A stretch of DNA of 8,070 nt from an uncultured Armatimonadota bacterium (GTDB lineage Bacteria; Armatimonadota; Armatimonadia; Armatimonadales; Armatimonadaceae), in contig CAIYBQ010000051.1 of assembly GCA_903924445.1 (NCBI GenBank), positions 1 to 8,070 of the forward strand, in the 5' to 3' direction. How positions within the stretch are numbered: the first letter of the stretch is position 1; each line of letters starts with the position of its first letter. Both the position numbers and the translations under genes were made by a program. Shown in pieces: positions 1 to 6,304 of this stretch. Below the pieces are notes generated by a model, which was not told where the DNA came from, made no database searches, and saw nothing but the letters and a program-made list of their open reading frames with translations.

Positions 1-767
1 GCGACATCTGCGAATGTGTAGTACTGACCGCCCGCCGGGAAGACCTGGCTGTGGGTAAAAGTGCCATCCGGCTGCTGTTCAGGATGCTCGTGCGCTAACC
101 AGCTGAGGTCTTTGCTGACAAGCAGGAGGTGGAATAGTTTGGTGTGGGCAACATCGAGGTCTTTAACGGTTGCTTTGGACTTGGTTTCTTTGATGGTGAA
201 GAGCAGATCCGTGGCCTCACCAGCCTTTGGAGAGCCCTTTGTTTTGACATCTAGTGCATACGGTTTTACAACCGCCTTACGCGTTCCGGGCGCCGCTTCG
301 TCACGAATATCGATTAGAAAATCGGTACGCACCGGAGAAGCAATCCCTGGAATTTGCAATGTGAGCGCGATTTTATACTCGCCACCATGCGGGAAAAAGC
401 ACTCGATTCCGTAATCGCCTGGGATACCTTCGGTGTGGATTTTTGGGCGCTGCTCAGGCATTCCAGCCATTTCCGGCATCGTGATGACAGCTTTACTCAC
501 GACCCGCGGGATTCCGGTGGCGCCGAAGACGGGGTCAATCTTGCTTGTGTCTGTCACGCGGAATTCGATATCGATGGCTTCCCCTGCGAAGATACCGCCT
601 TCCGGGATGCGGAGGGTGATGCTGACGTTGCCAGATTTACGCTCGATGAGCTTGTAGCCGGCGGGTGGCTGGGCGATGGTCAGCGGCGTGGGAATTCGAA
701 CGATATTAAGTGGCGAGGTTGCAGTGAAAGCCACCAGCGCAAGTGTTGGGATAATCAAAGGAGTCAC
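1..767 (-). CDS. Secreted two-domain FixH/YtkA-like putative metal-binding protein (C-terminus cut by window edge)
   Basis: The reading frame is open for 255 codons from a GTG at 767 to the window edge, so the C-terminus is missing. An in-frame TGA lies three codons before the GTG, so translation cannot begin further upstream; the overlapping ATG at 777 is in another frame and soon stops. Residues 1-20 are hydrophobic and resemble a signal peptide, though without a basic N-terminus. Residues about 35-155 look like a beta-rich FixH/YtkA-type domain with a methionine cluster (M97, M100, M103: MPEMAGM) and FFPHGGEY at 124-131. A second domain from about 165 has FHLLLVSKDL, LAHEHPE and FPAGGQYYTFAD, the signature of secreted proteins often found near heavy-metal resistance genes. 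The Met and His groups could bind copper outside the cytoplasm; this is inference. It lies 66 bases after the cysteine-rich gene, in the same direction, so co-transcription is likely. No strong Shine-Dalgarno site precedes the GTG. Confidence 0.72.
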   Translation of the reverse strand, partial: MTPLIIPTLALVAFTATSPLNIVRIPTPLTIAQPPAGYKLIERKSGNVSITLRIPEGGIFAGEAIDIEFRVTDTSKIDPVFGATGIPRVVSKAVITMPEMAGMPEQRPKIHTEGIPGDYGIECFFPHGGEYKIALTLQIPGIASPVRTDFLIDIRDEAAPGTRKAVVKPYALDVKTKGSPKAGEATDLLFTIKETKSKATVKDLDVAHTKLFHLLLVSKDLSWLAHEHPEQQPDGTFTHSQVFPAGGQYYTFADV

Positions 768-833
768 CTGAAATCATGGTCACAGGGGATGCGCGCGTGG
801 AAGGGCGGCACCCGTTTGGGCATCGATATTTAT

Positions 834-1289
834 TCAGGAGAGGGTTGGCGGGCCGCGATGGGGCGAACTGCCACGTGGAGGGCCGCGGGATATTTGGACA
901 TCAAGCAAAGTGCGCTTCGCACTCGGTACTGTGAGAACAGCTGGACGGGGGAGCTCAAGGCGATGTTCGAAAGCGATGGCTATCTCGCCGACATTGAAGC
1001 CGGTCCGGTAATCGCGGACGATTGGCTTTGCCGCCGCTTTGATTGTGCAGCAGCATGAAGCTGTGATGACTTTTGTCTCGGGCTTAGGGGCCTTTTCGAT
1101 GCAGCAGCCATGCTTGTCAGCAGGTTTTACGGCTTCTATGGGCTTTGCCGATATCGCTGCCTTCATCGGGCATCCAGATGGCATCCCTGTGTTTGCTGTC
1201 AGACACGCGGTGACCCGAAGCGCTGGCAGGAGGAACCCTGTCAACATCAGGATGGCTGTCAGGAGCAGCGGAAGGGTTCGGCGGGACAT
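834..1289 (-). CDS. Small cysteine-rich exported protein, possible lipoprotein
   Basis: This 151-residue protein starts at an ATG at 1289. MSRR followed by a long hydrophobic stretch (about residues 6-28) is a good export signal. V26-T27-A28-C29 fits the lipobox consensus, so it may be a lipoprotein anchored at C29; signal peptidase I cleavage near A28 is the alternative. The mature part carries C40 in a GCPMK motif, H60-G-C62-C63, and C79-C80-C81, alternating with Lys/Ala/Pro-rich linkers. The C-terminus is Arg/Pro-rich and contains RGPP twice. Clustered Cys and one His in a short exported protein suggest soft-metal (copper, silver, mercury) binding or a redox role, but I recognise no named family. 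It lies between the alditol oxidase and a secreted Met/His protein, all on one strand, in a neighbourhood with csoR and copA, which supports a metal role. No clear ribosome-binding site is visible. Confidence 0.68.
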   Translation of the reverse strand: MSRRTLPLLLTAILMLTGFLLPALRVTACLTANTGMPSGCPMKAAISAKPIEAVKPADKHGCCIEKAPKPETKVITASCCCTIKAAAKPIVRDYRTGFNVGEIAIAFEHRLELPRPAVLTVPSAKRTLLDVQISRGPPRGSSPHRGPPTLS

Positions 1290-1329
1290 AGTCGTATTGG
1301 CGATAAGTTACCACGGCGGGGGATGATTC

Positions 1330-1351
1330 CAATGAGGCATCAGCCTCGTTG
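1330..1351. promoter_or_regulatory. Short perfect-core palindrome upstream of the cysteine-rich gene
   Basis: GAGGC-ATCA-GCCTC is a perfect 5-bp inverted repeat. It extends outward to a 9-bp arm pair with one imperfect position. It lies about 40 bases upstream of the ATG at 1289, in the 150-base gap after the oxidase stop. There is no T-run after it on the minus strand, so it is a poor terminator; it could be an operator or a 5'-leader hairpin. I see no convincing -35/-10 pair and no CsoR-type site in this gap. Confidence 0.3.
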
Positions 1352-1439
1352 AAATACCGGGTTTGTTCAATGTTCTAAACCGCTAAGATTCGCTCAACAT
1401 TAGAATTTCAATGGTTTGAACATCAGGGGTGAGAACGCA

Positions 1440-2681
1440 TCAATGCCCCAACGCCCGCTCGACGTACGGATTGATAAACTTCCCACCGAGGTCAAAGGCC
1501 TGGCGGAGCGAAACAAAGTCCGCCATCCTTGCATAACCTGTCGGCTTGTGCAAGTAAACTTTTCCCCAGTGTGGCTGTGCGCCAAGCGGCAACAAAAGCG
1601 CCTCTATCTTCTCGAGGAGTGCCAGGACTTTGTTGGACTTCTGTCGCCACGTAAAGTGGAAAGCAGTCACATCGCGGCCAAAGGCTGGACTCAGCCACAG
1701 CGAGTCCGCCTTTACCGTACGAATCTCGGACACATAAAGCAGAGGCTGAATCTCAGCGCTTAGAACCATCAATGCACGGTAAGCCGCAGCCGTGTGCTCA
1801 CGCGGGATGAAGTATTCTGACTGCAGCTCATCCCCGCTACTGGGCGTAAAGTCCATGCAAAAGTGCGGGAGACGCTCATGCCACGGACCAACAATTCCTT
1901 GCTGCGTCGTGCAGCTAGCCGGGTCATGCCCCGCAAGCGGATGGAGCTTATCGCTTGCCGGAGCGATACCGAGGAGCTCAGAGATGGGTGGGCCCTGATC
2001 AATCCGCCGCTTGACCCAGACCTGATCAATCGTTCGATCACCATACGTGGTGAACAACGAGACGCTATACGCGCAGCCTAACAGGGCATCGATGTTTTCC
2101 AATGCGAGTGATAGCGGGATATGCGGGAAAACCTGTTGGGAGATCTGAAATGTCGGCTCGATACGCAGCGTAAGCGTTGCGACCGCCCCGAGGGCCCCAA
2201 GGTTTACGACCATCCCATCGAACTCGTTTGGATGCGTCTCACGCGAAAACGTCGCGAGCGTGCCATCGGCGGTCACTATCTGTATCGCTTCGACCGCAGT
2301 CGCCAGGTTGCCATTGTTTACGCCAGAGCCATGCGTCGCCGTCGCCACAGCACCCGCAATTGAGATGTGCGGGAGGCTTGCAAGGTTTGCGAGCGCAAAG
2401 CCTTTACGCTCGATGGTCGTGGCGACATCCCCGTAGCGTGCGCCGCCTTCGACCAACACTGTCATGGCATCGCTATCGATCTTAATGACCCGATTCAGGT
2501 TCTCCGTTGAGAGAATTGTTTCTGGTGAGTCGACGATGTTGTTAAACGAGTGGCGCGAACCCGCGATGCGAACCTTGCGGTGAGCCGCGATGTCATCCTG
2601 TAAGGCAGCGATCGACCCGGGGGCTAGCCAGTGCTTTGGCGAAAATGCAATGTTACCCGCCCAATTTGTTTGACTAACCAT
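1440..2681 (-). CDS. aldO: FAD-dependent alditol (xylitol/sorbitol) oxidase, AldO-like
   Basis: This complete 413-residue protein matches in length and motifs the vanillyl-alcohol-oxidase-fold alditol oxidases such as Streptomyces AldO (about 418 residues). These oxidise the terminal carbinol of xylitol, sorbitol and similar polyols to the aldose and pass electrons to O2, giving H2O2. The N-terminal TNWAGN is typical. GSRHSFN holds H44, the expected covalent FAD attachment site (His46 in AldO). NLASLPHIS (S102) and the ATATHGSG loop belong to the FAD/substrate region. The C-terminal substrate domain keeps E319 and R321 (EIRTV), T344 (HFTW) and K374 (HWGK), aligning with AldO Glu320, Arg322, Thr345 and Lys375. 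PWHERLPHF and ELQSEY are further family signatures. There is no signal peptide, so it is cytoplasmic. The start is the ATG at 2681, with only a weak GGA upstream. It is divergent from csoR, sharing a 95-base control region. L-gulonolactone-oxidase-like activity is a less likely alternative. Confidence 0.9.
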   Translation of the reverse strand: MVSQTNWAGNIAFSPKHWLAPGSIAALQDDIAAHRKVRIAGSRHSFNNIVDSPETILSTENLNRVIKIDSDAMTVLVEGGARYGDVATTIERKGFALANLASLPHISIAGAVATATHGSGVNNGNLATAVEAIQIVTADGTLATFSRETHPNEFDGMVVNLGALGAVATLTLRIEPTFQISQQVFPHIPLSLALENIDALLGCAYSVSLFTTYGDRTIDQVWVKRRIDQGPPISELLGIAPASDKLHPLAGHDPASCTTQQGIVGPWHERLPHFCMDFTPSSGDELQSEYFIPREHTAAAYRALMVLSAEIQPLLYVSEIRTVKADSLWLSPAFGRDVTAFHFTWRQKSNKVLALLEKIEALLLPLGAQPHWGKVYLHKPTGYARMADFVSLRQAFDLGGKFINPYVERALGH

Positions 2682-2746
2682 ATTTCGTTATATCCAGAAC
2701 TGCGGTGGATAGGGAAGTGTCGTCTAGATAATTTAACATCTTAAAA

Positions 2747-2763
2747 ATACCCATGTGGGGTAT
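2747..2763. promoter_or_regulatory. CsoR-type copper operator
   Basis: The sequence is ATACCC, a 5-base spacer (ATGTG), then GGGTAT: a perfect 6-bp inverted repeat with G/C-rich inner arms. This is the form known for CsoR operators, a TACCC/GGGTA palindrome with a short spacer as in the Bacillus copZA control site. It lies directly upstream of csoR, the usual place for autoregulation. It also overlaps the first in-frame ATG of the csoR frame (2753), which argues that translation begins downstream at 2777. Confidence 0.75.
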
Positions 2764-2766
2764 ATT
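2761..2766 (+). promoter_or_regulatory. Candidate -10 element for csoR-copA
   Basis: TATATT differs from the TATAAT consensus at one position and abuts the right arm of the operator. Initiation 6-8 bases downstream would fall at about 2772-2774, only 3-5 bases before the ATG at 2777, implying a nearly leaderless message; no Shine-Dalgarno sequence precedes that ATG. No good -35 is visible at 16-18 bases. An alternative -10, GATAAT at 2727-2732, would give a leader of about 38 bases with the operator just downstream of the start point. Confidence 0.35.
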
Positions 2767-2776
2767 GCCAATAACA

Positions 2777-3286
2777 ATGCCTAAGAAATCCAAATCCATC
2801 AAGCAATGGCCAGCATCCCTGCAACACCAACCACGTATTGAAGAGCCTATTCCAGCTGTCCCTGTGGAACGCGTTGCTGATTTAGTAACTAAACCTGCGC
2901 CTGTCGTTGCAGCCGAAGTCATCAAGAAGCCAAAAACGCCAAAGGTTCGCAAAACTCCCATCGAAACCCCGGAAAGCATCGATGTCCCTGAAAGTGGTCA
3001 TCCCGCTGAGCGCGCCAAGGTAAAGGCCCGTCTAAGCCGCGTCGCTGGGCAGATCGCTGGCATCCAGAAAATGGTCGATGATGACCGCTATTGCATGGAC
3101 ATCCTGACACAAATCGCCGCTGCGCGCGCCGCGCTTGACCGCGCGGGTCTCGAGCTGCTCACCGCCCATATCGGCGGATGTATCGCGGGGCACGGAGAGT
3201 CCGATAACCACCCGGCGGCCGTTGCTCTGTCACAGGATGAGCTCATCGATGAAGTGCGAAAGGTGATCACGCGCTTCCTTGGCTGA
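2777..3286 (+). CDS. csoR: CsoR-family copper-sensing repressor with long N-terminal extension
   Basis: The C-terminal part (about residues 75-169) is a CsoR/RcnR-family (DUF156) all-helical repressor. Its core RLSRVAGQIAGIQKMV leads into DDDRYCMDILTQI and LLTAHIGGC. The Cu+ ligand triad Cys-His-Cys is present as C106, H131 and C135, with the same 25- and 4-residue spacing as C36, H61 and C65 of Mycobacterium CsoR. This favours copper over nickel/cobalt sensing. Apo-protein would bind the palindrome at 2747-2763 and release it on Cu+ binding. Family members are usually about 90-120 residues; this one has 169, with a Lys/Pro/Val-rich, low-complexity N-terminus (about 1-74) probably disordered. 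I chose the ATG at 2777 (MPKKSK) because the earlier ATG at 2753 lies inside the operator. The 3' end overlaps copA by 8 bases, so the two are almost certainly one transcript. Confidence 0.9.
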   Translation: MPKKSKSIKQWPASLQHQPRIEEPIPAVPVERVADLVTKPAPVVAAEVIKKPKTPKVRKTPIETPESIDVPESGHPAERAKVKARLSRVAGQIAGIQKMVDDDRYCMDILTQIAAARAALDRAGLELLTAHIGGCIAGHGESDNHPAAVALSQDELIDEVRKVITRFLG

Positions 3287-5579
3287 TGTCAGTGCGCCGA
3301 CTCCACTCACCGATGATGCATTGGAAACGACAGACTTAAACATCACCGGGATGTCCTGTGCTGCCTGTGCGCGCCGCATAGAACGCCAGCTTGGACGAAC
3401 ACCCGGAGTCGTCGCCGCGACCGTAAACTTTGCGACAAGCCGCGCGCGCATCGTTTCCACATCTAATGCGGTTCAAACTGCAACCGTAATCAATGTTGTC
3501 GAGCAAACCGGCTTTGGCGCATCGGTGATCACAAGCCCTGCGGATGCTCTCCGCGCACAGCAAGAAGCCGCAAAGCTGGAAATCAAACATCTCACGCAGC
3601 GGCTCATCGTTGCGGGAATTACGACGGTGCCGCTGCTCGTTATCGCGATGGCGCACGCCTCTTTCGAAGCGCCCATTTACAAATGGCTGCAGGTCGCCCT
3701 CTCAGCACCCGTGGTTTTCTGGTGTGGCTGGCCGTTTATCACAGGGGCCATCCGCGCCGCCCGCCACCGCACTGCCGACATGAATGCACTTGTCGCATCC
3801 GGTGCCACGATCACATTCGCCTACTCGCTTTGGAACCTGATCACCGCCACGCTCGCTCCGGAGTTGGCAAGGCATACCTCCATGGGGCATGTTGTCCACG
3901 GCCCGGATGTCTACTTCGAAGCGGCTGCAACCATTGTGCTCTTCCTCCTCGGTGGGCGTCTGCTCGAAGCGCGCGCCAAGGGGCATATGGGGGATGCGAT
4001 CCGCGATCTCCTCGGCCGCCAGCCGCGGACAGCGACGCTTGTAAATGGCGATGAACTCATCGATGTCCCCATCGAACGCATCATGCCAGACTCGGTGATT
4101 CTCGTGCGGCCGGGAGACTTGATTCCAGTGGATGGCGTGGTCACATTTGGCGACACAACCACCGATGAAGCCTTGCTGACCGGTGAGAGCATGCCCGTCC
4201 ACAAAGCCATCAATGACAATGTTCTGGGCGGGACGATTAACCTCACTGGGACCGTACGGCTCCGCGCGACGCATGTTGGCCTTGATACCGCCATCGCGCA
4301 GGTGGTCCGGATGGTGCAGGATGCGCAGAGCGAAAAGGCTCCCATCGCGCGTATCGCCGACCAGGTCAGCAGCTGGTTTACGCCGGCCATTTTCGCTCTC
4401 GCGGGGCTTGTCTTTCTCCTGTGGATGCTATTCGGTACCGAAACGCCTCGTCTCCAAGCAGCAATCCTGCACGCCACCGCCATCCTTGTCGTTGCATGCC
4501 CCTGCGCACTGGGCCTTGCGACGCCGACAGCCATCCTCGTTGGAACGGGACGCGGCGCGCGCATGGGCATCCTCATAAAAGGCGCCCCAATCCTCGAGCT
4601 GGCGGGTCGCATAAGCACGGTTGTCCTCGATAAAACCGGCACGATTACCGAAGGGCATCCAAGCGTCGCAAAGGTGATGCACTATGCTGGCAACCAAGCT
4701 GAAAATCTAACATTTCTAAAAGCGGTCGAGGAACTTAGTGCGCATCCCGTCGCCGCGGCTCTCGTAAACTACGCGGCCGCACAGGGCGCTAACAACCTCT
4801 CCGCAACCGACTTCGTCAACACAACTGGTCTCGGGATTCAGGCAACCGTAAGTGCTCAAAGCGTTCTCATCGGGAGCGCAGCGTTTCTTGCCCAACATGG
4901 CATCATCACGGATGCTGCCAGCATCGATTCCGACACTTGGTCACGGGATGGCCAGACAGTCGTCCTCCTCGCCATTAATGGTCACCTTACTGCCGCATTT
5001 GGCATTGCCGATCGTGTTAAAGAGACATCCGTAGATGCAATCCAGCACCTCCAGCGGCTGGGAATCAATGCGGTGATGCTCTCTGGGGACAGCGAGCGTA
5101 CCGCGCAGGCGGTGGGCCGGATGGTTGGGATTGACCGTGTGATTGCGGGCGTCCGCCCGGATGGCAAGCTGGCTCAGATCAAAGCGCTGCAGGATGCTGG
5201 GGATGTTGTCTGTATGGTCGGGGATGGCATTAACGATGCGCCTGCCCTTGCCCAGGCGGATGTCGGGATGGCGATTGGGACGGGCGCGGATGTCGCGATG
5301 GAAGCATCGGATATTACGCTAGTCCGCGGCGATCTCCATGGAATTGTGGATGCCATTCTCCTCAGCCGGGCCACGATGTCCACCATCCGTCGCAACCTCG
5401 GTTGGGCGTTTGGCTACAACATCCTAATGTTGCCGCTGGCTGCGGGAGCCTTGCAGAGCACGCTTGGCTGGTCACTGACCCCGATGCTTGCAAGTGCGGC
5501 GATGAGCCTCTCCAGCGTCTCGGTCGTGGTCAGCAGCCTTTTGCTACGAAAGTGGCCGGTGCTCGGGCAGCGGGGCTAG
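3279..5579 (+). CDS. copA: Cu+-exporting P1B-type ATPase (CopA)
   Basis: This 766-residue ATPase has the full set of P1B-1 signatures. An N-terminal heavy-metal-associated domain carries GMSCAAC (C27, C30). Membrane helices begin at about residue 107. The actuator has TGES (301-304), the transmembrane metal site CPC (407-409), and the phosphorylation site DKTGT (D451). The nucleotide domain has HP (489-490), and GDGIND (648-653) forms the hinge. The last helices hold N706, Y713-N714 and M742-x-x-S745-S746, residues that form the Cu+ sites in CopA, so Cu+ (or Ag+) export from the cytoplasm is well supported. The start is TTG at 3279: an in-frame TGA lies at 3264-3266 and no in-frame ATG precedes the HMA domain. 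AGGTGA at 3261-3266 is a plausible, slightly distant ribosome-binding site. The 8-base overlap with csoR suggests translational coupling. The TAG stop overlaps the stop of the opposing hemerythrin gene. Confidence 0.96.
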   Translation: MADVSAPTPLTDDALETTDLNITGMSCAACARRIERQLGRTPGVVAATVNFATSRARIVSTSNAVQTATVINVVEQTGFGASVITSPADALRAQQEAAKLEIKHLTQRLIVAGITTVPLLVIAMAHASFEAPIYKWLQVALSAPVVFWCGWPFITGAIRAARHRTADMNALVASGATITFAYSLWNLITATLAPELARHTSMGHVVHGPDVYFEAAATIVLFLLGGRLLEARAKGHMGDAIRDLLGRQPRTATLVNGDELIDVPIERIMPDSVILVRPGDLIPVDGVVTFGDTTTDEALLTGESMPVHKAINDNVLGGTINLTGTVRLRATHVGLDTAIAQVVRMVQDAQSEKAPIARIADQVSSWFTPAIFALAGLVFLLWMLFGTETPRLQAAILHATAILVVACPCALGLATPTAILVGTGRGARMGILIKGAPILELAGRISTVVLDKTGTITEGHPSVAKVMHYAGNQAENLTFLKAVEELSAHPVAAALVNYAAAQGANNLSATDFVNTTGLGIQATVSAQSVLIGSAAFLAQHGIITDAASIDSDTWSRDGQTVVLLAINGHLTAAFGIADRVKETSVDAIQHLQRLGINAVMLSGDSERTAQAVGRMVGIDRVIAGVRPDGKLAQIKALQDAGDVVCMVGDGINDAPALAQADVGMAIGTGADVAMEASDITLVRGDLHGIVDAILLSRATMSTIRRNLGWAFGYNILMLPLAAGALQSTLGWSLTPMLASAAMSLSSVSVVVSSLLLRKWPVLGQRG

Positions 5580-6226
5580 CCCAGGGCATCGATGAGCGCA
5601 TTGTACTGCACAGCTGGCATCGCACTTTGGAGCGTTGCCAAAACAGCAGCAAAAGCAGGCTCAGGGGCATTCGCGCGAAAAGCCTGCATCACTTGGAGGT
5701 TTTCATCCAGCCTGCGGGCGGGAGCGATAAAGCGGAACATCCGAAGCAGGCTCTCAAAGCTGGTCTCACCCATGATTGCAATCTGGTGGCCGATCAGCTC
5801 TTCATCGGAGAAATGCTCCATCATGAGGCGCTCCGTTGTGGCTTCTTCCTGCGCCATGTGCACGAGATAGGCTGCCTGAAACAAGACAACTTCCGTGTAG
5901 AAAGCATCGATGGTGTCCTGGTTGGGTGTGGATGTAAGTGATGTAAGCAGGTCTCTAAGGCCCTGGACTTTGGTCTCCAGCTCCTGATGAGCGGCATGGT
6001 CAGCCGCGCCGGCTCCCGGAACACGCTCCTCCAGAGGCTCAAGAATGTACTTTTCTTCGAAGTCTGCATGCTCATCGAGGAAGTCAAGGACATCGATGCA
6101 CAGAGTAACCAATGCCTCCACGGCAGCTATATCCGAGGCGGCTGTCGAGCCAGCGGCAAGGCTTAGCTGGGAAAGCGCGTTGCGGATGCCTTTATGGGGT
6201 GGGTCGAGCGGGCGGAGTGTGGCCAT
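5576..6226 (-). CDS. Hemerythrin-like HHE-domain protein
   Basis: This 216-residue soluble, mostly helical protein fits a four-helix hemerythrin-like fold. The candidate di-iron ligands run in order: H11 (PPHKGIR), H53 and E57 (HADFE), H77 or H80 (DHAAHQEL), H123 and E127 (HMAQE). Such domains bind O2, NO or iron; which applies here cannot be read from the sequence. The region after about residue 150 (FRFIAPARRLDE onward) resembles the C-terminal tail of other bacterial hemerythrin-domain proteins. I chose the ATG at 6226 because AGGGA lies 9 bases upstream; an in-frame TTG at 6283 would add 19 unconserved-looking residues. It follows the CLC gene by 78 bases on the same strand and meets copA tail to tail, sharing CTAG. 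There is no signal peptide, so it is cytoplasmic. Confidence 0.85.
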   Translation of the reverse strand: MATLRPLDPPHKGIRNALSQLSLAAGSTAASDIAAVEALVTLCIDVLDFLDEHADFEEKYILEPLEERVPGAGAADHAAHQELETKVQGLRDLLTSLTSTPNQDTIDAFYTEVVLFQAAYLVHMAQEEATTERLMMEHFSDEELIGHQIAIMGETSFESLLRMFRFIAPARRLDENLQVMQAFRANAPEPAFAAVLATLQSAMPAVQYNALIDALG

Positions 6227-6235
6227 GATCAGAAG

Positions 6236-6240
6236 TCCCT
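6236..6240 (-). promoter_or_regulatory. Ribosome-binding site that fixes the hemerythrin start
   Basis: On the minus strand AGGGA (within AAAGGGAC) ends 9 bases before the ATG at 6226. It is the clearest Shine-Dalgarno sequence in the window and decides for this start over the in-frame TTG at 6283. Confidence 0.65.
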
Positions 6241-6269
6241 TTTTGTGATGCTTTCGTAAGCACCACGTG

Positions 6270-6300
6270 TGCACTGAAAACAATACGGCACGGTAAGCCG
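6270..6300 (-). terminator. Weak terminator-like hairpin after the CLC gene
   Basis: Read on the minus strand, CGGC-7 nt-GCCG is followed by TATTGTTTTC, just after the CLC stop. The stem is only 4 bp and the T-run is interrupted, so at best it gives partial termination before the hemerythrin gene. Confidence 0.2.
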
Positions 6301-6304
6301 CGGT

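Larger units (their letters stand above)
2744..2771 (-). promoter_or_regulatory. Candidate promoter for the alditol oxidase, spanning the CsoR operator
   Basis: On the minus strand TTGGCA (2766-2771) and TATTTT (2744-2749) are separated by 16 bases, a reasonable sigma-70-type arrangement. Transcription would begin near 2737, giving a leader of about 55 bases before the ATG at 2681. The CsoR-like palindrome fills the spacer, where bound repressor would block RNA polymerase. The hexamers are only partial matches in an AT-rich stretch, so this is a prediction. Confidence 0.4.

Noticed and set aside
354..1058. A 234-codon open frame on the plus strand covering the two secreted-protein genes
   Set aside because: It lies antisense across both, has no recognisable domain or export signal, and its composition looks like a reverse-strand shadow; the minus-strand frames carry clear motifs.
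1352..1365. AAATACCGGGTTTG as a second CsoR site
   Set aside because: The arms are not symmetrical with a 5-base spacer and the outer bases do not match, so it falls short of the operator at 2747-2763.
2753..2776. Earlier in-frame ATG for csoR (MWGILPIT)
   Set aside because: It lies inside the CsoR operator palindrome and before the likely transcription start; 2777 fits better.
3911..4642. A 243-codon minus-strand open frame inside copA
   Set aside because: It is wholly antisense to the well-supported copA and its Arg/Ser/Pro-rich translation is typical of shadow frames in GC-rich DNA.
6239..6262. TGCTT-TCGT-AAGCA small inverted repeat and a CACGTG hexamer before the hemerythrin gene
   Set aside because: A 5-bp AT-containing stem and a common 6-mer are too weak to call an operator or terminator without conservation data.
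6227..6283. TTG start adding 19 residues to the hemerythrin protein
   Set aside because: A good AGGGA site sits within this stretch at the right distance from the ATG at 6226, and the extra residues do not resemble the domain.
6288..6301. A 14-base match (GCACGGTAAGCCGC) shared with 1774-1787
   Set aside because: One copy is inside oxidase coding sequence and the other near the CLC end; no flanking similarity or repeat structure, so probably chance.
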